Source: Glomus cerebriforme (taxonomy: Eukaryota; Glomeromycota; Glomeromycetes; Glomerales; Glomeraceae). Taken from it: a DNA stretch of 40,506 nucleotides. The position numbers and the translations under genes are program-made. Under the pieces are notes generated by a model that ran no database searches, was not told where the DNA came from, and was given only the letters and a program-made list of their open reading frames with translations. Shown in pieces: positions 10,748-22,314 of the stretch. How positions within the stretch are numbered: position 1 is the first letter of the stretch; each line of letters opens with the position of its first letter. The stretch covers positions 4,040-44,545 of the forward strand of contig QKYT01000853.1 of the NCBI GenBank assembly GCA_003550305.1, written 5' to 3'.

Positions 10748-11931
10748 AAAATTAGATTTAAATTTAGATTTACACAATGGTTTATTAGGTAGATTAGTTA
10801 GTCACTTTGATAATTCACAGGTACAGGATCGGAAGGTATTAGATAAGGATTGAAGAAGATCCTTGACAACAAGGCTTTCCTCTTGAATTTACTCTTCGCA
10901 TGACAAGTTATGCTTTTCTTATATAGAGGGTATATTCATGATTTATTTTCTCATAATTATGTATTCTTGATAGAATTTTGATAATTATAATAAATACGAT
11001 TAACTTGTTTTTTTTTTAAAAAAAAATAATTATTTTATAGAAAATATTATGATTTTCCAAGCAAATATTCTGGCAAGTAATAGTTTTTTTAAAATTTTAA
11101 ATTAAAATATAATGTAAAATAATAATTAAATATATTTAAAATAATATTTTAATATACAGTAAGTCATATATACAAATTTTATTGTATACTTTTTAAAATT
11201 TTAGTACAGGCAAAAAAATTATTATTATTATATAACTAGTGTACTTTGTGTACTGTTAATAAGTTTTAAATGTATTAATATTTTATTTAATAAAGTTAAT
11301 AAATAAATATATATATAGAATGATTTAGAATAGTTGAAAAGGTTATAATTACTGCTGTATATTAAGTGTTGTGAATGGAATAAAATAAATAATAATTTAA
11401 TTAGGAAATTCTTTGACTAATTACTGATTATAGCTAAGGATGATCCTAATTTCAGTTTAAACTATTGAATCATCCTAATGGAATTAATAGTATTAATTAT
11501 TTAATTGTATTATAAAGGTAAAATTCGGTTATTTTATTTTTATTTTTTTTCTTAATTAAATAAAAAATACAACATTTGTTAAAATCATCAATATACTATT
11601 TAAAGAAATATTGAGTTATTTATTTTATTTATTTTTACTTTTTTAAAAAAAGTATCCATTAAATGCTAATCCCTTTTATTTTTATTTTTCGTATTTATTA
11701 ATTTATTTTAGAAATTGTTTGAAATATTATTTTTATTTATTATATTTCATGTTAGATGCTAAATAATTTTATACTTTTTGTTTATTTATAAAAAAAAATG
11801 TAAAACTTTTTATTTGGTTACTAAAAAAAAAAAATGTAAAATAAAAAATTTAAAATTGATTAGTATATATATATGGTTATAAGAAAATAATATAAAAAAA
11901 TGTTTATATAATGACTAAAGTTAGATAATTA
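10748..11931. other. AT-rich DNA, possible LINE 3' remnant; no gene seen
   Basis: Positions 10750-10930 still contain short coding-like stretches that may be the 3' end of the LINE. From 10980 the sequence is nearly all A/T, with poly-A/T runs and no supported feature. Confidence 0.45.
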
Positions 11932-13031
11932 TTAATTGGATTTAGTTTTTCTTTTATATGTGTGGGTTGGTTTAGAGGGAGTGATTGGATCATCATCAAT
12001 AAGATCATCATCTGTATTACATAAATCTGATAATTAATGATGTTTTCTTGTTGGATGAGTATAAGTAGATGTAGAATTAGAATCATCATTAATTGATTTA
12101 TTATTTGATTCATTTTGTGGAATAGTAGAAGTTAGAAGAGTAGTGAAAGATAGAGAAGTAATTGTAGTAAAAGTTAAAGGAGTAGTTGGAGTTGGATAAG
12201 GTCTTGTTGTGATAGATGAATTGTTTGTAGATTGTTGATTTTTNTGTGGTAAAGTTATTAATNTTCTTTTAGCAAATGCATTAGTTGATTTTGGTGATGA
12301 TGTGGATTGAATATTTGAAGTTAATGATTTTTGATAACAAAATCTAATATCATAGTCAATTATCTTTGCATCTATTTGTGCATAAATGACTTCAGTATTT
12401 GTATTTTCATTAATTGAATANACNTCTTCAAGAAATCCACCAATATTAAAATTAGAATACTCATTCCACTTATCATTGAGTATTTCAAACCACTTTGCTT
12501 CCTTTGAGTATCCAATATTAAAACTGATAGTACAAATATTCTTATGAAATGAAGAGTAAATAGAAGACTGAGTTTTGACAAAATTCATGTCTTCAAGTAA
12601 TGTCATTAGCTTGCATACTGTAGTAGATATATTTATAAAAGGTTTAGATGAAGGAATATTTGTAGGCTCCCATGGTATCATTTTACCATTTAGATCAATT
12701 TTTGGCTCCATAATAGTAGCTATTTCTACAGAAAGTTATTATAAAAGGTGCAAGTTTTGATTAAATATTTTATTAATTATTAGATCTCCAATTTCTAAGA
12801 AATTCTTACCATAATTTTTTTCCCTTCCAATATGAATTTTCCCCCAAGAAGTATCAAATTACCTTCAGCAAAAGTTTCATTGTATTCGTGACGAGCATTT
12901 ATAAATTGTTTAATACCAAAAGTATAGTTTTGTGATGATATTTTTTTCCTATATAAAGCATCCCCAGATACTGTTTTATCATATGTTTTTAGATGAGTAA
13001 TAAGTGCTATAACTATAAGGGTAGATGTCAT
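11932..13031 (-). pseudogene. Spliced hypothetical gene with premature stop, unknown function
   Basis: Exon 1 (12810-13031, 74 codons) starts MTSTLIVIALITHLKTYDKT and ends before GTAAGA. A second coding block follows CTGTAG at 12725 and reads through IATIMEPKIDLNGKMIPWEP to a Ser/Thr/Pro-rich, disordered tail. The two blocks do not join in frame (one base off), so there is an indel, another splice site, or two partial genes. A TAA at 12034-12036 (CAA would fit) interrupts the frame. Beyond it the same frame continues with LSDLCNTDDDLIDDDPITPS and KPTHTYKRKTKSN to a final TAA at 11932. Several bases are undetermined. I recall similar multi-copy hypothetical proteins in Rhizophagus but cannot name the family; a transposon-borne origin is possible. 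Confidence 0.5.
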
Positions 13032-13524
13032 ATTTTATTATTTTTTTTTTTTTGANAAAAAAAATATTTTTTTTTTGTTGATGAAAAGAAAAAAAATAGA
13101 TTATCCATAAAGATGATCTTTAAAATAAATAAAAAAAAAACAGAGATGATCTGCAAGAATAATCTGATTTAAAATAACTGGTTGTTTTTTTTATGAAAAA
13201 AAAGAAAAATTTTATAAAAGTAAAAAAAAAAAGAAAAAAATTTAAGATTTAATAAAATATTTTTAATTTTTAATTTTAATTTTTTTTGAAATTTATTTTA
13301 TTTTATTTTTGAAGATTTATAATTAAAATTTTGTAAAGAATTAAAATTTTTACTTTTACTTTATTAAATAAATTAAATAATAATCGAAAAGAAATAAAAT
13401 AAGAAATTGATCAACATAAAGTAAAAAGATGCAATTATTTCATGATCTATCTATGTTAACAACTATTTTTAGTAGCACAATTAAAATTCTGCACAAAAAG
13501 TTTCATTATAATTGTTCAATCTTT
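13032..13524. other. Low-complexity AT-rich DNA
   Basis: Poly-A and poly-T runs, no supported gene. Confidence 0.5.
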
Positions 13525-13582
13525 GTCTATATCTATGTCTATGTCTATATTTATGTCTATGTCTATATCTTATGTCTATGTA
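13525..13582. repeat. CTATGT/CTATAT microsatellite
   Basis: Imperfect hexanucleotide array of TCTATG and TCTATA units, about nine repeats. Confidence 0.85.
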
Positions 13583-13833
13583 TAGTTTTTTGATATATAA
13601 GATTAAATGGAACTTTTTTTACCAAAAAGGAAATTTTTTTGAATTACATGGCAACTTTGGATATAAATCAATAGTAAATTAAGAAATGATTGTCAATAGA
13701 AAATTTTTGAAAATTCTTGCCAGAATTTGAAAATTTGACAATGATCAACAAATGATTGACATAAAAATATTCTATTTTTAAAAAAAATGTTCAACAAAAG
13801 CTTATCTTTGTATTAATAAGAATTGTATATAAA

Positions 13834-14069
13834 GTTGCCTGCCTAAACCTCTTCAAAATCTTATGATTAGTTTCGTTAAAATTTTACTATAAATTTATTA
13901 TAGTTTTGGCAAAGTTTTTGCAATTTCAGCAATTATAATAGGTTTTGGCAGTTTCGCTTTTCTTCAGAGTTTCACCAGTTTTTTAATATAACTTTAATAT
14001 AGTTTTGGCAGAATTTCCCTTTTTGGCAAAACACCATTTTGTCTAAACCTTTAGGTTTCAGCAAGCAAC
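13834..14069. mobile_element. Possible small MITE-like element
   Basis: GTTGCCTGCCTAAACC at 13834 is mirrored by GGTTTCAGCAAGCAAC ending at 14069 (13 of 16 positions pair). The interior repeats TTTTGGCA at least four times. No clear target duplication is seen, so the boundaries are uncertain. Confidence 0.3.
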
Positions 14070-14839
14070 CTTACAGTCAGAAATTATAAAAGTACAGTTT
14101 ACACATAAGGTCATCTTAAATAAGATATACTCTCAATCTAATTCTGTGATAAAAATATAAAACTACATAAAAAACCTAACCTACCTTTAACATCTAAAAT
14201 TAAAATTATTTTTTTTTTTATATTAAATTGCATATTATGTTAATACAAAGACTCAAAGAGAAAATAAAACTAATTTTAATTTAATAGTATATAAACTGTT
14301 TTTTAATAATCCAAAAATCTCTATCCATAATGTAATAGGTATAGCTAGACTAAGATGATCACTTATGTTTTTTAATACAATAATCCTATCTAAGAATTTT
14401 TGTTATAAACATATCTATTCACTTTTTTTCCTACAATAGGTCAATTTCTAATACCATGAAGTAAAAAGAACTATTAAATTGAGACAATTACTTATGCAAA
14501 CTTAATCTTTTAACTTTCAATCAAGTACCTATTCCTATCTAAGAATCCTTATCCTTGATATACTTATTAAAAGAAAAAAAAAACTTTTAATAATGTAAAA
14601 TTACATTCTACTTAAACTTCTTACATATTCTGATACTGCACTTCCATTTTTTTTTTTATTTTTTTTATTTTTTTTTAACAACATATTATATCATCTTAAG
14701 AGCTAAAAAAAGGATTACTATTTTGTAAATAAATAATTATACATAAAATAATAATAAAATTAATTACTAACAGATAATTAACTGTAGATCAATTTTTTGA
14801 ATACTTCTTACTTTTCTATTATGAATATACATAAACCAT
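14070..14839. other. AT-rich region 5' of the Gypsy coding remnant
   Basis: No gag zinc knuckle or 5' LTR could be recognised here. If the Gypsy element was once complete, its 5' part has been lost or has decayed beyond recognition. Confidence 0.45.
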
Positions 14840-15170
14840 ATGACAGATGAAGAAGAAGTTTCTGAGGATGAAATGACCTACAACCCTTAGAGTGATATAT
14901 ACTTTTTATATAACTCTGAAGCAGAATATAAGAAATAAGATATTCAAGATAACAACAATCCTGCAGTCTTTTTAGCAAAAAGTATTAAAGATTCAAAAAT
15001 AAAAGAACAAGCCCCTAAAGATTAACACGTAAGACCCCTTGACTACCATCAACAATAAGCATTTCAATACCTCTTGGAAGAATATGTTAACATTTGTGCT
15101 AAAGGACAAACGGAAATTGGTAGAATAATCATTGTCAAGCATAAAATCCATATGGTATAACTAAAGATAT
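14840..15170 (+). pseudogene. Ty3/Gypsy polyprotein segment upstream of reverse transcriptase
   Basis: One frame reads from an ATG at 14840 through EEEVSEDEMTYNP and EEYVNICAKGQTEIGR to VKHKIHM. It is broken by one TAG and several TAA codons, each where CAG or CAA would fit. The GQTEIGR..HKIH segment corresponds to the conserved stretch just before the Gypsy reverse transcriptase. The frame continues exactly after the 637-bp insertion that starts at 15171. Confidence 0.55.
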
Positions 15171-15807
15171 AGGATGGATTAGTAGTTAGTTATAATATTT
15201 ACAGTATAAAAATTAATGTTTACATTTTAGTTTTATAATTTAGTTTATATTTTAGATAATTTATAGTTTAGTTTAGTAATACAAGCACGTAACTTAATAT
15301 GTGATTGGAATGGTGTAGTAAATATGGCAACTACATGACTAATTATGAGTCATTGTAAGTCATTATATAAATAAAGGAGTACAATTACATTACAGGAGTA
15401 ATTTATTATTATTAATAATTAGTAATCATTAGTAATCAGAAAAGATGGAAAGTTTAAAATTGAAGAATTGTAGATAATTTATAGTATTACAAGTAGATCA
15501 GTGAAATATAGTTTACCATAGTATTAAATTGAAAATTAATTATAAAAAGGCTGAGTTTTAGCCTTCATAAAAATTTTCAGCTTTCAAGCTCAATAAAAAT
15601 ATTAATTATTAAAAGTTATTTTGAATATGCTTATGGTAAATTATTCTACTTTAATTATTTAATTTAAAGTCATTTAATATAAGGGAAATTATTGAAGTTT
15701 AAAAGTTAAATTTGAGATTATAAAAAGAAATATAAAGTTATAAAAGTTAAACCAAAAATATAAATGAACTGAGTGTTAATAATAGTTTACTGGTATGTGG
15801 CAGATAT
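15171..15807. mobile_element. 637-bp LTR-like insertion inside the Gypsy element
   Basis: AGATAT occurs at 15165-15170 and again at 15802-15807. Removing one copy plus the intervening DNA restores an uninterrupted reading frame across the site, so this is a nested insertion with a 5-6 bp target duplication. The right end reads TGTGGCA. The interior has a TATA-like TATATAAATAAAGG and AATAAA signals but no coding frame, as in a solo LTR. The left terminus is not a clean TG, so the class is tentative. Confidence 0.6.
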
Positions 15808-16620
15808 CGGTGATAACGGAAAATGCATTACCCATTGCTCAAAAACCATATTGCATCAATCCTGAAAATACTTAGTTTTTAAAGGAAGAGATTAAAAAGA
15901 TGGAAGCCAATGGAATCATTAGATACTCATATAGTCTCTGGGCCTCACTAGTAGTCATAGTAGGAAAGAAAAAAAAAGACAAAAGATTATGCATTAATTA
16001 TCACAAACTAAATGCTACTACTAAAATTGATGCCTATCCTTTACTAAGAATTGATGATTTATTAGACTCTTTAGGCAGATCCCAATGATTTACCACGTTA
16101 GATTTAGCTAGTAGATATTGGCAAGTATTCATGCATCCTGAAGATATAGAAAAGACTGCTTTCATTACCTCATCAGGTCTTTATGAATTTCTAGTTATGC
16201 CTTTTGGCCTAAACAACGTACCTGAAACTTTTAATGACTTATGAATTGGATCTTAAAAGACTATCTTAGACTTTTTGTAGCAGTTTACTTAGATGATATT
16301 ATCATCTATTCAAAAGGATCTCTAGAATTGTATCTAGATCATGTGAAATAAATTTTTTAAACTTTAAGAGAAGCATAACTTTGCATCAAGTTGAAAAACT
16401 GCCACTTCTGTTACACATCCTTATCTTTCTTAGATCATATAGTAGGATAAGAAGGTATTCACCTAGACCTAGAAAAGATCAAAAAGGTTAAAAGCTTCCC
16501 CATTCCTAAGACCTTAACTCAACTCCAAGTAGCATTAGGATTATTTGAATACTATTACAAGTTCATTAAGAATTTTGCTAGACACGTAAAGCCACTCATA
16601 ATGTTACTTAAAAAGGAAAT
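15808..16620 (+). pseudogene. Ty3/Gypsy reverse transcriptase, broken
   Basis: The order is typical of Gypsy [69 protein letters not shown], then YLDDIIIYS. The YLDD polymerase motif at 16286-16297 is intact. A frameshift lies between PFGLNN and YLDD (near 16240), and TGA replaces an expected Trp codon at 16086. Downstream, several TAA codons stand where Gln would fit. It is non-functional but recently enough decayed to be read throughout. Confidence 0.8.
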
Positions 16621-17075
16621 GCCTTTTCAATGGACAGATAAATAATAAACTGCTTTTAATAGACTTAAGGAAAGGTTTATCAAAGCCCCTATCTTATAGT
16701 ATCCTGACTTTGAGCAACCTTTTACTCTTTACACTAATACTTGCAAGTTTGGACTTGGAGTAGTATTATCTCAAAAAGTTAATGGATAAGAATACATAGT
16801 TACCTATGCCAGCAGAACTACCAACAAGACTAAAGAGAATTATCCAATCATTGACTTAAAATACCTTGCTATTGTATGGGCAATCAAGCACTTTTACCAT
16901 TACTTGAACTGACCATTTTCAATTGTAACAGATCACTCAGCGCTTAAGTGGCTAAAGACCTTAAAGATGCTTAAAGAATGTTGAGCATATTAGATTATAG
17001 AACTTTAACAATATAATTTCACTATTGAACACTGTTTAAAAAGATATAATGCCAATGCAGATGCTTTATCACGAA
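16621..17075 (+). pseudogene. Ty3/Gypsy RNase H domain, catalytically dead
   Basis: FTLYTNTCKFGLGVVLSQ replaces the usual T-D-A-S motif: the catalytic Asp is Asn. The second acidic motif reads IDLKYLAIVWAI, with Lys where Glu is expected. VTDHSALKWL and NANADALSR, the end of the domain, are recognisable. Stops replace Gln and Trp codons. These are single G-to-A type changes, as in the stop codons. Confidence 0.7.
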
Positions 17076-17909
17076 TATACGATGACAACACTAAGTAAGA
17101 GAAAGAAAATAAGTGTTTCCTAGTTATTACTTACAATACTGATACTGAAGAAGATGAACCTGAAGCAAAGTCTTCATCTATGGCCCTTACTAAAAGTAAT
17201 AAAAGAAGAAGGCTAACTTCTTATCAAAAGTTTCCTTATGAAAGCGAAAGTGAAATCTCAGAAGTCAAAAGTAAATAGTCCATACCTTTGACCATCTCCG
17301 AACCATACCCATATTATGGACATATTATTTGTACCTGCAAACCAGAATGTTTTTCTATCAACACAGAGAAATACCAACGTAACCATAATAATAGATGGGA
17401 CAAAGATGGATTGAGGAAAACAAAAGTGAATTGAATGGGAATACTATTCTAATGATAGTATTTTTCTTTTAGATGAAAGTGAAGAAAACAATGAAGTTCA
17501 TAAAAAGAAAACTTTTGCTTATAATTTCACAAGGGAAGACATTGAGTGAATTTACCAAACGAGTATTCAAATCAAGCAAGTTATTGCAGGTCAACCAATA
17601 ATTAGAGGAGAAAGTCATTGTACCTGGAACTGTAATACTGAAAATCATCACATCCATATTTACTGTAAAGCTTGCAAGAAAAATTTACCCTATAAAACTA
17701 TCATTCACAATTGTATTTGGAGTCTCAATCGTGAACAACTTCACTCTGATATGAACTCCAGCATCTTAGTAAATGTACCATGGTGGAAAGAACCTATCTT
17801 AGTTCAACAAGAAAATACAGTAGTATACTTAAGGCTCCTAGAACGTTTCTACAATAATTTAACTATTCATACTACTTCTCTTGAACCTATTATCGCAGAA
17901 TTAGATTAG
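17076..17909 (+). pseudogene. Extra Cys/His module between RNase H and integrase of the Gypsy element
   Basis: After the RNase H end, an acidic linker with KSNKRRRLTSYQ and HIICTCKPECFS is followed, after a frame change near 17420, by a long readable frame to 17909. It holds FTREDIE, IKQVIAGQPIIRGESH, a possible zinc site at 17616-17680 (Cys-x3-Cys, a His-rich stretch, then YCKACKKN), VPWWKEPILVQQENTVVYL and a closing TAG. Only one internal TGA was seen in the second part. The position between RNase H and integrase is unusual for Gypsy polyproteins. I do not recognise the domain. It could be a DNA- or RNA-binding module, or captured host sequence. Confidence 0.5.
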
Positions 17910-18060
17910 GTTTATTTTTTTTTTAGTTTTTATTTATTTTTATATATATACAGTATATATATATTAGATAGTTAACATTTCTTTATGGTAAAAGCTAAAG
18001 CGTTCACATTGTGATGAACAGCCAATTAAAATGGATACCTAAAATTATCATAATTTATTA
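17910..18060. other. T-rich interruption between the extra module and the integrase
   Basis: Poly-T and TA repeats with no coding potential; possibly a small insertion in the polyprotein. Confidence 0.4.
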
Positions 18061-19294
18061 AATTATATTAGTAATAGTACATTCCCTTTAGATTTTAGTA
18101 AAACACAACAAAAATAATTAGTAAATTAATCAAAACATTATTTAGTCAGAAATAATCTATTATATAAGAAAGATAGAAATAACCTGAACAATTTAGTTAA
18201 AGTAGTTCAAAAATATGAAATGAATTCAATGCTATATATGTTCCATAATGATTCTACAGCAGCACATGCTTCTAAAGATAGAATGATGAATAAGATGAAG
18301 AAAAGATTCTTTTGGCTCCAAATGTTCTAAGATAAGCACATATATAGAGTCATGTAATGCATGCTAAAGAAGAAAAAAATTTAAGCAACAAGAACCTTTA
18401 TACCCAATTCCAGTTGGAGCACCTTTTTATCAAATTGGAATTGATTATGTAAGACCTTTGAATATAACATCCTAAGGAAACAAATATATTATAGTCACTA
18501 TGGATTACATGACCAAATGACAAAAAGCTAAACCTGTAAAAGAAGCTATTGCACAAGAAACTGTGATATTTGTTTATGAAAGTATTATATGTCATCATGG
18601 TTGTTCTGAAAAAATCCTAACTGATAGAGAAACTCATTTTAATAATCAGCTCTTAAAAGGATTATTAAAGAAATTTGAAATTATACACTTAATATCAACT
18701 TCTTACCATCCTCAAACAAATGAACTTGTTGAGAAATTTAACAGAACATTAATAGAAATCCTGTTAAGAACAGTCACAAATCATTTAAATGATTAGGACA
18801 AGTTTATAGTCTCTATACTTTTTGTTTATCGTATCAGTTCTCACTCAATCACAAAGATATCACCCTTTTTTCTTATATATAGGAGAGAAGCAAAATTGCC
18901 CACCGATAGTACAGAAATAGAAGAGAAATCTAACCTAATAGAGCACATAGATCATCAAGTAACGCACCTATCAGATGTTAGAAGTGATGTACAACAGCAG
19001 ATTAAGGCTGAGTAGCAAAAACAAAAAGTTCTCTATGATAAGAAATTAAAAAAGAAGATTAAATTTAAGATTGGTGATTAAGTCCTGTATTATCGTGCTA
19101 TTCTAGATAAGCAATGGTCTGAAAAATTAAGCTCCAAATAGAAAGGACTGTATTACATCCATAACATAATTGGAAATGGCACTTATAAACTAAGGGAATT
19201 ATCAGAAAAAGTTCTAAAAATTTCTGTAAATAAAAGGTTTCTAAAAATATATAAAGATAGGAGTAATTGGCAACCCTTAGTTGTAATTTCTTGA
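18061..19294 (+). pseudogene. Ty3/Gypsy integrase with C-terminal domain, broken
   Basis: An N-terminal region with FHNDSTAAHASKDRM precedes the DDE core. The core shows IGIDYV (first Asp), ILTDRETHFNNQ (second Asp; the usual Gly is Glu) and STSYHPQTNELVEKFNRTL (catalytic Glu), so all three catalytic residues remain. The C-terminal GD-x-V and GTYKLREL features follow, ending at WQPLVVIS with TGA at 19292. TGA, TAA and TAG stops interrupt the frame where Trp or Gln codons would fit, for example after DYMTK. Confidence 0.8.
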
Positions 19295-19301
19295 ACCCAA
19301 A

Positions 19302-19829
19302 ATGAATAACTATAACCGTATACTCGAAGATCTCCAAAGAGATAATGTCATTACAAATCTTAATATCACTCTGCGAAATGAAGATGAAACCTCAAGTCAA
19401 CAAATCAACTCTTTTTTTAGACAATTGAGAAGAACCGTTAGCAAAAGAAATCAAGTGGAAACTCTCTTAAATGCTTGGTATATTGGAGAAGTCATAGAAA
19501 TTAAGACTTCTACATTAGCTACTATCACCTTATTATCAAAAAGTAGTAGTTCGTATATATTATATTTTTGAATTCTTGGGAACAAAACAAATAAACTGCT
19601 CTAGAAATATTACTTTAACCATGATCTTAAGAATTGGAACTATTCAATACCAGGCTTTACTTGAAGAAGTTATGATCATCGCAGGAGCTCAGTTATAGGA
19701 GGAGGAAGTTGTTAATATGAAACATTACTATGTCAATTTACTGTGCTATACTGTGCCACTCATTGATCATGATTTTCATGATCACAGTAATCTTAATGAT
19801 AGTTAGGATAGTTAAGATATTTAATATAT
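19302..19829 (+). pseudogene. Small accessory frame after the integrase
   Basis: An ATG at 19302, just after the integrase stop, opens 89 codons: ILEDLQRDNVITNLNITLRN, helical and charged. After a frame change near 19560 a second readable stretch continues with IQYQALLEEVMIIAGAQL and NLLCYTVPLIDHDFHDHS, with TAG/TAA stops where CAG/CAA fit. I do not recognise it. Its position suggests a third element-encoded protein, though it could be the polyprotein's own tail. Confidence 0.4.
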
Positions 19830-20010
19830 TTATTTTCTTTATTATTTATTATATTTAACATATTTATTATCTTTAGTATATTTATGATAATTAATATCTT
19901 TTTATTATATTTTATTTTTGTATAAATATCCTAAGAATTTTCTTAAGTTCTCCTTAGTTCTTGTAACTTCAATTGAATAATAAAATATCTTTTACCTCAA
20001 AAATACTATA
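19830..20010 (+). repeat. Possible 3' LTR region of the Gypsy element
   Basis: AT-rich, with a TATA-like TGTATAAATATCC, then TCTCCTTAGTTCTTGTAAC and AATAATAAAATATC, ending near ACTATACCA. This looks like an LTR promoter and polyadenylation region. No matching 5' copy is visible in the window, so the assignment is weak. Confidence 0.3.
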
Positions 20011-20089
20011 CCATTTACCAATTAAAAAGTGAACTGTACTCAATAAACATAAAATATTATTACCTCTATCATCATAAACTTAATTAATT

Positions 20090-20440
20090 TTTCATTTTGT
20101 AAAAGAATAAAAGTTAAGATAAAGGAATCAAGAGAACGATTAGACGTAACAATGCTTGAAGTTATTTTGTATTATTTAGAGCATTCTTTACAAACATTAT
20201 AATTTGATGCATGATCAGAATTCTTGTCAAAATATATCCATATACTACTACCACTATTACTTAATGAAGCTGTTGTTATGCTTACTTAACTAACTGTTTC
20301 TTATTCGTTTCCATTATTTTCTTCTCCATATATATCTACAAATTAATTTGGATCAAATTCTTTATCACTCAATGTTTTTTCACTTAAGATTTCTGCTGCT
20401 TGTTCCACTATTTCAATGAAGTATAAAGAGTTTTTAAAAT
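20090..20440 (-). pseudogene. BED zinc-finger relic, probably from a hAT transposase
   Basis: The minus-strand frame contains IVEQAAEILSEKTLSDKEFD, then SIWIYFDKNSDHASNY and VCKECSK. The W-x-Y-F...C-x2-C spacing is that of a BED zinc finger, usually found at the N-terminus of hAT-type transposases. TAA codons interrupt where CAA would fit. The expected following His pair and the transposase body are not recognisable, so only the N-terminal part survives. Confidence 0.5.
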
Positions 20441-20889
20441 TTTTTTTATAATTGATATTTCATATTCTTTTTATTTTATGATAAAAAAAATAATCCTATT
20501 TTAAGAATAATGACATCATGTTATTTATTCATTTTAACAAAAGAAAAAAAAATGAAAAAAAAGAACAAAAAGTTCAAAGAGGAGCGAGAAAATTTTTTAA
20601 AATTACTTATTTTAAGAATAACATTATATTTTGTTTATCCATTTCAATAAAAGAAAAAAAAAGAAAAAGTTTGAAAAAGGAGTGAGAAGATTTTGAAAAT
20701 AATTGATATTTATTAATTATATTAAAATTAAGATCATAAGATTTATGTCTTATCATTTTAATCTAATAATCTAAATAAATAATACAGTTCTAAACTAAAT
20801 CAGAACTGAACTGACTGTTTTGCTTGAGCTGTTTAGTTCAACTCAAAAATAAACTGACATTCAGCTTAGGAACTGTCTGAGTTACTTGA
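20441..20889. other. AT-rich spacer
   Basis: Contains a partial direct repeat of about 100 bp: TTTTAAGAATAA .. AAAAGAAAAAAAA .. GAGCGAGAA at about 20500-20595 and again at 20625-20690. No gene. Confidence 0.5.
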
Positions 20890-21625
20890 TTTGGAACTTT
20901 TCTTATCCCTATTTGTATAAGTGAGTGAATTTTTATTCTTGTTCAATTCTTCTAATTTTTGTTGAATATTTGAATCAGTAATTCCAAATAAAGCCATTCC
21001 ATTTTTTATGAATACTGATAATTTTCCAGGATGTAGTGTTTTTATTATAGTATAATTTTATATCTTCATTATAAATATCTAAAGTGCATTCATTCTTTAT
21101 AAATTGTACAAAAAATAATTATTTGTTTACATATTTTGTTATAAGTATAGAAAGATATCCTAAACTGGTACCATAATATCTTTCATGAGATGAAACACTA
21201 ATTTTACTAACTACAATTAATATTTGATCTATTGAAATAAATGCATGAAATATCAGCTACTAACTCATGAATAAGTGTTTTATTATCAAATCCTATCACA
21301 GCTAATCCTAAATATTTTGTTTTATTACTAGAAATTTGGTTATATATATTGTTAATAGCTGTAGTAGCTAATTGTTAAATTCCAGAATTTTTATTATGAA
21401 AACATAGATTGTGTATTTACTCATTATTAAGAATTATTATTGCAAAGTTTTTACTATTAAGACAATAATTAATAGACATAAAAGTAAACAGTCGATAAGG
21501 TACTGGATTAATGCAGTTTTAGTTAAATTTGCATGATTTCTACCAATTTTATGCATACATTCTATAATACAAGTTTTCTAAATAATTCTTTTGGCCAAAA
21601 GAGTTACATTATACTGTTTTTTCAT
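20890..21625 (-). pseudogene. Decayed coding region of unknown family, minus strand
   Basis: Several coding-like stretches occur in shifting minus-strand frames: INNIYNQISSNKTKYLGLAV, IGFDNKTLIHELVADISC, ISVSSHERYYGTSLGYLSIL and ALFGITDSNIQQKLEELNKN. They are separated by frameshifts and TAA stops. The family is not recognised. The neighbourhood suggests a transposon-derived protein. Confidence 0.4.
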
Positions 21626-22314
21626 ATTCATTGAAAATGTTTTTATAATAAAGAACATGAAATTCCAAAAAAAAATTTTTATTAATAATGAAACCCATAA
21701 AATTTATTATAAATTATTAATCATTTTATACTATTAAATGCTGATTTATTACTTAAGTATATATATTTACTAAATTTATTTACTATAAATATTTATTAAT
21801 ATGGATTTATCATTAAAAAATAATATTTATTTATAAAAATTAGTATTTATCATTATAACAATTTATCTCTAATTTTTGTATATCATATAATTTATTAATT
21901 TTGTATTATATTTATTATTATATAATAAATTATTAAATTATTTTTAATTATTAAACTATTAAAAAGATTATTAGTATCATATCATTATTCCTCCTTATTT
22001 TTTTTTATAATTATTTTTTTTTTTTTCCTTTTTTTTTTTTTTTTTTTTTTTTTTATTTTTTTTTTTTACCTTTTTTTTATTTTTTTTATTATTCCTACTT
22101 TACTTTTTTTAATACTTAAAGTTCTATTATTTTCCTAGTTTTAATATATTAATTAGATAAAAAAGACAATAGAATTACATTTAATAATAATATGTTAAAA
22201 TATGTAATTAAGTTAACAAGTTACATTAAGTTAGAGTTAGAATTTACTTATACTAAAAACTTGTTTTACTAAACCAGTTATTACAAAACTAACTTTTTTA
22301 TAAAATTATATAGT
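21626..22314. other. AT-rich spacer with a long T-run
   Basis: Poly-T with interspersed A/C at 21990-22095, otherwise unstructured. No gene seen. Confidence 0.5.

Noticed and set aside
14840..19829. Alternative genetic code with TAA/TAG read as Gln
   Set aside because: TGA at Trp positions, frameshifts and lost catalytic residues occur together, and ordinary CAA and TGG codons are still common. The family genes use TAA as a true stop. Decay explains the pattern better.
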